Assembly: GCA_963726005.1 (NCBI GenBank)
Contig: CAVSAT010000001.1
Location: forward strand, 558,001-622,000
Direction of reading: 5' to 3'
From: Bog-473 sp963726005
GTDB taxonomy: Bacteria; Actinomycetota; Acidimicrobiia; Acidimicrobiales; RAAP-2
DNA: 64,000 nucleotides
Shown: positions 45,587 to 53,259 of the stretch, piece by piece
Position numbering within the stretch: the first letter of the stretch is position 1
Layout of the letters: each line of letters starts with the position of its first letter
Position numbers and translations under genes: made by a program
The notes under the pieces: model-generated
What the model saw: only the letters and a program-made list of their open reading frames with translations
Told to the model about the DNA's origin: nothing
Database searches by the model: none

Positions 45587-46342
45587 GGAGACTCCTTGAG
45601 TGCAATGGGAGGAGGCGTGGGTGTGGGAGGACCCACGTTGTGAGGGACCACGACATTTGCGGCCTCGGCCCGGGTGACCTGGGGATACAGCGTCTTGATC
45701 ACGCCGACGGCGACCACGCCGCCCAGGACCTGCGCTGCGACAAAGCTCGGTGCGGAGGAGGGAGCAATGCCGGCGAAGGTGCTGCTGAACATACGGCCGA
45801 CCGTGATGGCCGGGTTGGCGAAGCTCGTTGAACTTGTGAAGAAGTACGCCGCCCCGATGTACGCCCCGACCGCGGCCGGGGCGGAGCGTCCCCGCCCGGT
45901 GCGGGCCAGGGCGAAGATCACCAGGAGCAGACCCAGAGTGGCGACCACCTCCGAGAGGAAAATGTCCGGCCGTTGCCCGGTCCTTGGCCGAGATGCTGAC
46001 GGCCGACAGCCCGAACATGAGATTGGCCAAGGCGGCCCCGCCGATGCAGCCGGCCACTTGTGCCGGAAGGTAGGCGCAGGCCTCACGCCAGGATAATCCA
46101 CCAAAGACAGCATCGACGAAGGAGACCACCGGGTTGAAGTGGCCCCCGGAGACTGGGCCGAACATCAGGATGATGGCGAACAGCCCCGCTGCCGTGGCCG
46201 CCGCGTTCTCGAAGAGCTCCAGACCGACGGTGCCAGGTGACAGGCGTGAGGCGGCGAGGCCCGAGCCGATGACGACGGCAGCCAAGAACATGCTCCCGAG
46301 GAACTCGGCGAACAGGCGTCGCCAGAGATCGTGCTCATCCAT
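45583..46342 (-). pseudogene. Aquaporin/glycerol-facilitator (arsenic cluster), frameshifted
   Basis: Frame 1 has RLFAEFLGSMFLAAVVIGSGLAA, then GHFNPVVSFVDAVFGG with the first half-helix (NPV for NPA), and VSISAKDRATAGHF. One extra T in a four-T run near 45964 shifts the frame. The continuation LSEVVATLGLLLVIFALARTG, GAAYFFTSSTSFANPAITVGRMFS has the second NPA loop and ends LGGVVAVGVIKTLYP. Placed between arsI and arsC, it would let As(III) pass. Non-functional unless the shift is an error. Confidence 0.85.
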
Positions 46343-46378
46343 TCCCGCTCCGGGCCTCGGTGACTCTTGACGAGGTAG

Positions 46379-46849
46379 CTAGCAGCAGGACGATGCCGAT
46401 CCGGACGCGTCCAAGTCGGGCCGGCTAGCACAACATGCGCTGCCACTCGGGTCGGCCGGACGAATCCCTCCAACGGCAGCGTCAGCATCCTTGAGTACCG
46501 CATAGACCTCCCACGGCGAGCCGCCGGGTCCATCGACCCACACCTTGTCCTGCTCGGCGTAGCAACAGCTGACGTGTTCCTCGACGGCAATGGGAAGTCC
46601 ATCGTCGGCCAGCCTGGTCGCGGCCATCCTCACCGCCTCGCTGCTCTCGACTTCGATTCCCAGGTGGTTCAGGGATCCGGAGATCTGGGCCGCGTCTTCG
46701 ATCAGCACCAGCTTGAGAGGCGGATCCGCTACCGCGAAGTCCGCATAGCCGGGGCGCACCTTGACCGGTTCCGTTGCGAAGAGTCTCGAATAGAACGAGA
46801 TCGCCTCGTCGAGGTCGGCCACGTTGAGCGCGAGCTGCACACGGGACAC
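46379..46849 (-). CDS. arsI: ArsI/CadI-type C-As lyase or heavy-metal glyoxalase-fold protein
   Basis: 156 aa from GTG 46849 (VSRVQLALNV). It has a glyoxalase/dioxygenase fold with LALNVADLDEAISFYSRLFATEPVKVRPGYADFAV, LNHLGIEV and EEHVSCCYAEQDKVWV. The vicinal CC before YAxQDKVWV is the thiol pair that binds trivalent organoarsenicals in ArsI. A Cys-rich end (SCCAS...SSCC) is also typical. An in-frame TTG at 46882 would overlap an operator. It heads the minus-strand arsenic operon. Confidence 0.87.
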   Translation of the reverse strand: MSRVQLALNVADLDEAISFYSRLFATEPVKVRPGYADFAVADPPLKLVLIEDAAQISGSLNHLGIEVESSEAVRMAATRLADDGLPIAVEEHVSCCYAEQDKVWVDGPGGSPWEVYAVLKDADAAVGGIRPADPSGSACCASRPDLDASGSASSCC

Positions 46850-46867
46850 GTCCAAGCCTCCTGTTAG

Positions 46868-46917
46868 ATTTATCGTTATCAATCTGTAGTGGCGCCTACT
46901 GATTGACAGATGTCAAT
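46868..46917. promoter_or_regulatory. Two ArsR operator-like palindromes in the divergent promoter
   Basis: ATTGACAGATGTCAAT (46902-46917) is a perfect 7-bp inverted repeat with a 2-bp centre. ATTTATCGTTATCAAT (46868-46883) has the same 16-bp architecture with mismatches. One abuts each start codon, so one repressor may control both directions. Confidence 0.6.
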
Positions 46918-47280
46918 ATGATGGGGGTGGTGGTGACCCAAACAACAAAGGCGGCGACCGCCAAGTCGGCGACGGCGTGGTGCTGTTCCTCCGTCGTCGA
47001 GGCCCCCCTCTCGGAGGCCGATGCGTCCGAATTGGCGCGGGTCCTGGGGGCGCTGGCCGATCCCGTCCGGCTGCGCCTCCTCTCGCTGGTGGCGTCCCAA
47101 GAAGAGATCTGTTCGTGCGATCTCGAGACGCCGCTCGGTCGGAGCCAGCCGACCGTCTCACACCACACGAAGGTGCTGGCCGATGCGGGTCTCCTGGTGG
47201 GGGAGAAGCGGGGGCGATGGGTCTGGTGGAGGGTCGAACCCCGCCGACTCTCGGCCGTGCGCAAAGCGCTCGGGGGCTGA
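46918..47280 (+). CDS. arsR: ArsR-family arsenite-responsive repressor
   Basis: 120 aa from ATG 46918. LARVLGALADPVRLRLLSLVASQEEICSCDLETPLGRSQPTVSHHTKVLADAGLLVGEKRGRWVWWRVEP is a complete winged helix with the CxC (ICSCDL) metal site at the start of helix 3, plus an extra CC near the N-terminus (AWCCSSV). It should release DNA when As(III) binds. It is divergent from arsI and has an operator-like palindrome directly upstream. GTG starts downstream are possible. Confidence 0.92.
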   Translation: MMGVVVTQTTKAATAKSATAWCCSSVVEAPLSEADASELARVLGALADPVRLRLLSLVASQEEICSCDLETPLGRSQPTVSHHTKVLADAGLLVGEKRGRWVWWRVEPRRLSAVRKALGG

Positions 47281-47296
47281 GTCGACGAGCAGCGGC

Positions 47297-48220
47297 CTAC
47301 GCGGAAACGGCGATGACCTGTTCGCCGTAGCGCTTAATCGCTTCGGTGACATGCTCGAGGCTGTCGCCGGGCAGTCCGACCTGGAGCCAGGTCACACCGA
47401 GAGCGGCAAGCTCCTCCATTCCGGCGAGGTGGGCTTCGGCATTGAAGTCGTCGCTCCAAATATGTCCACCGGCGCCAGTGGAGAATGCGATGTCGACGCT
47501 CCCTGGCTCGCGTTGCGCAGCCTCGAGACGGCGATGCAGATCGTCGATCGCGCCGGCGAGGCGTTGGGGTGTATCCAGGACGACCGTACGTGCCGTCTGG
47601 GCCACGCCGGGTGGGGCAGGGAAGGGGCACCAGCCGTCGCCGCGCGTGGCGACGCGCTCGCGGGCTCGTCCGCTATTCCCCCCTATCCAGATTGGCGGAT
47701 GGGGCGTGCTCAACGGCCGAGGATGCGCCGTGATGCCATCGGCCTTGAAGTGACGGCCTTCGAAGGTCACGTCATCCGATGTCCAGATCGCCTTGAGCAC
47801 GTCGAGGGCCTCATCGAAGATCTCGTTGCGTTCCGCGTGGTCCACTCCCAGCGCTTCGAACTCGCGCTTGAGATAGCCCGCGCCCGCCGCGAGGGTGAAC
47901 CGTCCGTCCGAGAGGAGGTCGAGCGTCGCCCCCGCCTTGGCGACCACGAAGGGATTTCGATACGGCAGGACGACGATATTGGGGATGAGCCGCAGACGCG
48001 TCGTCCGGGCTGCCGCGAAAGCCATGGCTACGAAGGGATCGAGGGCGTCGTGGCCCCCCGCGTGAAGCCACCGTTCGGTCGGCGCGGGGTGGTCCGTGAA
48101 TCCGAACCCGTGGAAGCCGGCACGTTCGGCCGCGCTGGCCACGGTGGCGATACCGACACCGGAAACGAGCTCGGGATCGTAGGGATGTCCGACGATCGGA
48201 TGTGTGATTGAGAACTTCAT
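47297..48220 (-). CDS. LLM-class F420-dependent oxidoreductase
   Basis: 307 aa luciferase-like barrel. GFHGFGFTDHPAPTERWLHAGGHDALDPFVAMAFAAARTTRLRL and RNPFVVAKAGATLDLLSDGRFTLAAGAGYLKREFEALG are the standard F420/flavin motifs, with PHPPIWIGGNSGRARERVA later. The subfamily resembles TIGR03619-type enzymes. The substrate is unknown. It converges with arsR (16 bp between stops). ATG 48220 is preceded by GAAAGGAT. It is distinct from the enzyme at 33802. Confidence 0.9.
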   Translation of the reverse strand: MKFSITHPIVGHPYDPELVSGVGIATVASAAERAGFHGFGFTDHPAPTERWLHAGGHDALDPFVAMAFAAARTTRLRLIPNIVVLPYRNPFVVAKAGATLDLLSDGRFTLAAGAGYLKREFEALGVDHAERNEIFDEALDVLKAIWTSDDVTFEGRHFKADGITAHPRPLSTPHPPIWIGGNSGRARERVATRGDGWCPFPAPPGVAQTARTVVLDTPQRLAGAIDDLHRRLEAAQREPGSVDIAFSTGAGGHIWSDDFNAEAHLAGMEELAALGVTWLQVGLPGDSLEHVTEAIKRYGEQVIAVSA

Positions 48221-48555
48221 TTCGAATCCTTTCTGACGCTGGGTCCCGGCATGTCGGTTTCCATTCGTCGAGAGCTGTGCCTCCGTTCACGTGGGATCGG
48301 CGGTCGGTTGTGGTTCTCGGCGCCCGTCCAATACGCATGCGATAGCGCGGGCGGGCTCGGTTCCGCCAATCGCCGATTGCTCGACGCTTTCCATTAGGAC
48401 TCGGCACTCCGAGTTCCGTGGACGAGGTCCGCCGTTCCGGATCGCTTCGTGACGGGCATCGCCACCTGCAGCGTGTCTAGTCGGGGTTTGTGTGCATCCA
48501 TTGCGGAGGCGTTGTGGGAAGATCATGGAGCGTGGCAGGGGTTTGAGGGGGGTAC
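48221..48555. other. Intergenic, no gene seen
   Basis: About 335 bp between divergent genes; presumably promoters for the oxidoreductase and the surface protein. Confidence 0.4.
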
Positions 48556-50286
48556 ATGATGAGTTCCGGACGCGTCGTACGCACACTCTGCGGGTCGGCT
48601 CTGCTCGCCGGTTCGCTCGTCACCGCTACATCGTTCTCCAACGCGATCAGTGCCTCAGCGGGAACGCCGCTCCCGGGTGCCGCGGGTTGCCCTATGTTCC
48701 CGGCTGACAACGTCTGGAACACGAGCATCGCCAACCTGCCCGTCAACACGCATTCAGCGCAGTGGCTCGCCAGCATGAACGCGCCGACCACCAATCTGCA
48801 CCCGGATTTTGGCCCTTCAGGCGACCCGTCGAACCCCTACGGCATGCCGTACACGGTCGTCCCGCCCGGGCATCCCTTCATCAATGTCTCCTTCCAGTAC
48901 GCGAGCGAGAGTGACCCCGGGCCGTACCCGTTCGGGGCCGACACGCCAATCGAGGGTGGTCAGAACGCAACCGGGGATCGCCATGCACTCATGGTCGACC
49001 CGTCCACGTGCACGCTCTACGAGCTGTATAACGCGCAGTACAGCCCGTCGGGATCGACGGCCGGATCGGGAGCGATCTGGAATCTGCGCTCGAACGCCCT
49101 TCGGCCGGCTGGTTGGACATCTGCCGACGCGGCGGGTCTGCCTATCCTGCCCGGAATCCTTCGCTATGACGAGGTGCAGTCCGGAAGTGTGACGCACGCC
49201 ATCCGGATGACCGCGCAGACGACGGACACGAGCTATCTGTGGCCGGCGCGCCACGAGGCGGGTGCGCGCGCTGACCCCAACCTGCCGCCCATGGGGGCGC
49301 GGTTCCGCCTGAAGGCGGGCTTCAACGTCGGTGGATTCTCGCCCCAGGCGCAGGTCATCTTGCGGGCGATGCAGCAGTACGGCCTCATCCTGGCCGACAA
49401 CGGCAGCAACTGGTACTTCGGGGGCTCGGCCGACCCGTCGTGGCCGCCCTCGCTCGTCCAGGAGCTAAAGCAGATTCCCGCCAGCGCCTTCGAAGCGGTC
49501 GACGAATCCTCCCTCATGGTCAGTCCCGACTCGGGGCAGGCGTCGAGCTTCCCTGGGCCGGTCACCGGGATCGCCGCACCGCCGTCGGGCTCGGGGTACT
49601 GGCTCACCGATGCCGAGGGCGCCGTCTCGCCACACAATGTCCCGAGTTACGGCTCCATGGCCGGCACGACGCTGAACGCCCCGATCAACCACATCGTCTC
49701 GACCCCCGACGGCAAGGGCTACTGGCTGGTTGCGGCCGACGGGGGGACGTTCGCGTTCGGCGACGCGGGCTTCTTCGGCTCCATGGGCGGGCGACGCCTC
49801 AATGCACCGGTGGTCAACATGGCGCCGACCCCCGACGGCGGCGGGTATTGGCTCGTGGCGGGTGACGGCGGGATCTTCGCCTTCGGCGACGCCCGATTCG
49901 CAGGGTCGATGGGTGGCACGAGGTTGAATCAGCCCGTCGTGGGCATGGCGGCCGACAGCGCGACCGGGGGCTATTGGCTGGTGGCCTCCGACGGGGGAAT
50001 CTTCGCCTTCGGCGCACCGTTCTTCGGCTCGACCGGCAGCATCCACCTCCAGCAACCGGTGAACGGGATGGCCGCGGCACCTGGCGGCAACGGATACTGG
50101 TTCGTGGCCTCCGACGGCGGCATCTTCAGCTATGGCGCCGCGGCCTTCTGGGGCAGCACAGGCGCCATTCGGCTCAACGCTGCGATCATGGGCATGGCCG
50201 CCGACGACGCCACCGGGGGCTATTGGCTGGTCGGGTCCGACGGCGGGGTCTTCTGCTTCAACGCGCCGTTCTACGGCGCGCAGTAA
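48556..50286 (+). CDS. Secreted protein with GYWLVxSDGGIF repeats
   Basis: 576 aa. A signal peptide (LCGSALLAGSLVTATSFSNAISASA) is followed by a domain of about 290 residues: CPMFPADNVWNTSIANLPV, DRHALMVDPSTCTLYELYNAQY and LPILPGILRYDEVQSG, a recognisable actinobacterial exported domain of unknown role. From about residue 335 six repeats of roughly 42 residues follow, each with GYWLVAxDGGxFAFGDAxFxGSMG and LNxPVVxMAxT, likely a propeller. The same repeats end the 53256 protein. Probably a cell-wall-associated protein. Start ATG 48556 or 48559. Confidence 0.75.
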   Translation: MMSSGRVVRTLCGSALLAGSLVTATSFSNAISASAGTPLPGAAGCPMFPADNVWNTSIANLPVNTHSAQWLASMNAPTTNLHPDFGPSGDPSNPYGMPYTVVPPGHPFINVSFQYASESDPGPYPFGADTPIEGGQNATGDRHALMVDPSTCTLYELYNAQYSPSGSTAGSGAIWNLRSNALRPAGWTSADAAGLPILPGILRYDEVQSGSVTHAIRMTAQTTDTSYLWPARHEAGARADPNLPPMGARFRLKAGFNVGGFSPQAQVILRAMQQYGLILADNGSNWYFGGSADPSWPPSLVQELKQIPASAFEAVDESSLMVSPDSGQASSFPGPVTGIAAPPSGSGYWLTDAEGAVSPHNVPSYGSMAGTTLNAPINHIVSTPDGKGYWLVAADGGTFAFGDAGFFGSMGGRRLNAPVVNMAPTPDGGGYWLVAGDGGIFAFGDARFAGSMGGTRLNQPVVGMAADSATGGYWLVASDGGIFAFGAPFFGSTGSIHLQQPVNGMAAAPGGNGYWFVASDGGIFSYGAAAFWGSTGAIRLNAAIMGMAADDATGGYWLVGSDGGVFCFNAPFYGAQ

Positions 50287-50326
50287 CGGCGGCGTCTCCC
50301 ACCACGGTCAGCCACCGTCCACAGAG

Positions 50327-51589
50327 TCAGGTGATACCGACGACGCGGCCCAGGGCCGGGCCTGCCCGCCGTCGCCTGATCAGCGCGGCCGTGCCGCACA
50401 GGAACATCACGGTCGCGATGAAGAAGGAGTTCCCCGCGAGGAGCTGTGGGGCATTGAGGTGGAGATCCGAGGTGTTCTTGTACGGCACCCACCAGATCGG
50501 CGCGCTCCAGAACAGAACGGCGGAGCCCAGAGCCAGGGCAGGACCCAGCCGAGGTCTGTCGTCGGCCAGAGCAAGCCAGAGGATGGCGGGCACGACCCAC
50601 ACCATGTGGTGCGCCCATGAGATGGGCGATACCAGCAGGCACGTCGCCGCGCAGATCAGGACGCCCAACATCGGTGACGACCGTCGGTGCGCCACGCTGG
50701 CCAGCCAGAGACCGCCCGCGGCCGTGGCGACGAGCACCGGCAGCATGAAGGCGTTGGTCAGAAAGCCGTGGTTGAAGCGTTCGAGCGCCGCCCAGAGGTT
50801 CTGATTGCCGACGAAGGAGAGTTCGCCGGCACGACCAGGCTTGAAGAGCGCCTTCGTCCAGTAGTCCCTCGACGAGGTAGGCGAAATGACGAAGGTCACG
50901 ACTTCGCAGACGATGAAGGTAATCGTGCAGTTGAGTGCGCTTCGAAAGCGCCGTGTGAGGAGGAGATAGGGCACGAAGAGGAGCGGGGTCAGCTTGACCG
51001 CCGCGGCGAGCCCGATCGCGACACCCTGCGGCGCCTGCCATCTCCCGATTCGTCGCGAGCTCAGCAGGTCCCACATGACGAGGAGCGTCACGACCAGGTT
51101 CACCTGACCGAAGCCAACCGTGACGAGTACGGGATTGAGCAACAGCGCGGGAAGGCTGAGCACCAGGGCGAGACGCAATGCGGAGCGTCTGCTGAGATCG
51201 GGCTTGACGACTCGCAGCGAGAGGACGAGCAGGCCGACGAGCGCGACGAGATTGCACAGAGTCCACACGCTTTGGACCGCGTCGACTGTGGAGAACATCC
51301 GTTGCCAGGGGGCAAAGAGCAGGGCGGCAAACGGAGGGTAGGTGAAGAGAAGGCTCGTGTTCGGGAGCCCAAAGGAGTAGAGGTGCGACGTGAAGATGTA
51401 GCGACCGCCGAGGCGAAGGTAGACGCCGAGGTCGACTTCGTAGGTCCGCAGCGCGATATAGAGGCCGTACGCGAGCGCAGCGGCAAAGGACACCAGGGCT
51501 GGTCCCCAGCCGGTGAGGCGGCGCAACGGAGATCCTGCGACGTGCAGGCGGCTGGCGACTGGATCGAACGCGGGATCGGCTGTTGTCAT
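50327..51589 (-). CDS. GT87-family mannosyltransferase (DUF2029)
   Basis: 420 aa integral membrane GT-C protein with about ten helices. YEVDLGVYLRLGGRYIF carries the first-loop acidic residue, TYPPFAALLFAPW the YPPF motif, GFGQVNLVVTLLVMWDLL and LAAAVKLTPLLFVPYLLL follow, and PISWAHHMVWVVPAILW is the conserved SWxHHxxW. GT87 enzymes transfer mannose from polyprenol-phosphate-mannose outside the membrane (PimE is one). Its role here would be glycan or glycolipid decoration. It converges with the surface protein and diverges from the O-antigen-ligase-like gene. Confidence 0.87.
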   Translation of the reverse strand: MTTADPAFDPVASRLHVAGSPLRRLTGWGPALVSFAAALAYGLYIALRTYEVDLGVYLRLGGRYIFTSHLYSFGLPNTSLLFTYPPFAALLFAPWQRMFSTVDAVQSVWTLCNLVALVGLLVLSLRVVKPDLSRRSALRLALVLSLPALLLNPVLVTVGFGQVNLVVTLLVMWDLLSSRRIGRWQAPQGVAIGLAAAVKLTPLLFVPYLLLTRRFRSALNCTITFIVCEVVTFVISPTSSRDYWTKALFKPGRAGELSFVGNQNLWAALERFNHGFLTNAFMLPVLVATAAGGLWLASVAHRRSSPMLGVLICAATCLLVSPISWAHHMVWVVPAILWLALADDRPRLGPALALGSAVLFWSAPIWWVPYKNTSDLHLNAPQLLAGNSFFIATVMFLCGTAALIRRRRAGPALGRVVGIT

Positions 51590-51923
51590 GGATTCTCTCT
51601 GGGATACCCAGATGTGTCTGCACCGGCAACACCCAATACCCCGGGTGGCCGTATCCTGTGACGCGCCGTCGTCCGGAAACGATCGACTTGGCGTTCACGA
51701 TCTCCCACTTCGGCCTGACGTCCACCGGGGTCAGGGGACGCCGACGCCACCACAGCATGCTACGTCGGCTGCCCCGACCGAACTCCGGATGCCACTCAGT
51801 TGTGAAGGGCGGGATCGAGAAGGGTTGGTCTCTCGCAAAGAACTCGACCCCCGGGGTGAAACGGCGGGTGGCTACCTTGGGGCTACCTCTTCCCTGCTTG
51901 CTTCGGGTCGGCCCAGGAGTCCC
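51590..51923. other. Intergenic between divergent glycan genes, no gene seen
   Basis: About 330 bp holding both promoters. Open frames here are antisense shadows. Confidence 0.4.
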
Positions 51924-53259
51924 ATGACGGCGACACCGCGGAACAGTGTGATCCATTCACTCGCCTTGCCTGCTGCCAGGGTGCCGGTGACGGACTGGGT
52001 GGTCCCCGCGCTGGTCTTCGTCCTCGCCGTATCGGCGGGCCTGCAACACGGAGGCTTCTGGCCTGCCGAGGCGGCCGAGGTCGCGCTGGTGTCTTCGGCT
52101 CTCCTGGTGGCGGCAATAATCGTGACACCCTTGGATCGTCGCAGCTCCCTCTTGGTGGGCAGCCTGGTCCTCCTCGCGGCTGTGGTGGGCGATCCGCGCC
52201 GTGGTGGCAAATTCGGGCGCGGGCTTCCTCCCGTTCGGAGGCAGCATCCTCGCATTCGCTGCAGCATTCGCCGCCGTGCGTCCGCTCGTGCGTCGCACCA
52301 GGGAGTTGGCCGCGCTGGCGGTCGTCCTCTTGGGCAGCGTCGGTGCCCTGATCGGGTTTGCCGGACTGATATGGCGCTGGTACCCGATGGCGATGCCGGC
52401 GCAAGACTTGTGGCGACTGTCGTCCACGCTGACCTATGCCGACGCCGCCGGGCTCGTCCTGGGGATGTGCCTCCTTCTGGCGTTCGGTTGCGACCGCAGT
52501 CCGACATTTCTCCGTATCGGGGTGTGCCTGATGATGGGCGGACTCCTCGCGACGCAGAGCCGAGGTGCACTCCTCGCTTTCGTATGCGCAGGCGTGCTGG
52601 TTCCGTGGCACCGGTACCTTCGATTCGTCATCCCGCTGGTCGCCGGAGCGGGCCTTGGCATCGCAGCCGTCGCGGTTTCGCCCAAGAGCGGCGCTGTCCC
52701 TTGGCTCGGTGTGGTGCTGGCGACTGCTCTGGCCATCGCTGTCTGGGATGGCCGCGGGATGCAACGAGCCTGGTCAGATCCCCGTACCAGGGTGGTCGTT
52801 GGTGCCGCGGTGCTCGGCGGATTCTTCGCGGCTGCGTTGCTGGTGCACCACGAGATCGGCCTCCGGGTGCTCGCCCCGAGCAATCGGGACCGCTCCCTCG
52901 AGTGGTCGACGGCACTCCGCCAGTGGGCCTCAGCACCCGTCTCCGGGGTCGGTCCGGACCGAGAGCTGGTGTTCCACGCGGCGGACGGCACCTCCGCCTC
53001 CTTCGCGCACAATGAATACCTCCAGGTGGGAGCCGATTCCGGATTTGTCGGGATCGCTCTTTTGGGACTTGTGGCTCTCTCGCTAGGCAGGGTGCTTCGG
53101 CGTTACGATGCTCTCGCTTCATGCGCATTGGCGACAGCGGTCTGTTTGGGAGTAGCTGGCATGTTCGATTTCGACTGGCACCTTCCCTTCGTGGGACTCA
53201 TTGGCGGTTGGTGCGCCGGTTTGGCTGTTAGACGGGAGACAGGGGAAAGAGGGGAATGA
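51924..53259 (+). pseudogene. O-antigen-ligase-like polymerase, frameshifted
   Basis: The N-terminal frame (ATG 51924) has DWVVPALVFVLAVSAGLQHGG and LVSSALLVAAIIVTPLDRRSSLLVGSLVLLAA. At about 52182 one extra G moves WWAIRAVVANSGAGFLPFGG into another frame, which stays open to 53259 through about eight further helices. TQSRGALLAFVCAGVLV and SASFAHNEYLQVGADSGFVGIALL are the Wzy_C/O-antigen-ligase motifs. The stop overlaps the next gene's ATG. Such proteins polymerise or ligate glycans at the membrane. Confidence 0.8.

Noticed and set aside
47021..48211. 396-codon plus-strand open frame opposite the LLM oxidoreductase
   Set aside because: Starts inside arsR out of frame and is the antisense shadow of the well-supported oxidoreductase.
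50271..51956. 561-codon minus-strand frame over the GT87 gene
   Set aside because: Arg/His-rich shadow in another frame of the same strand; the 51589-50327 frame has the membrane spans and motifs.
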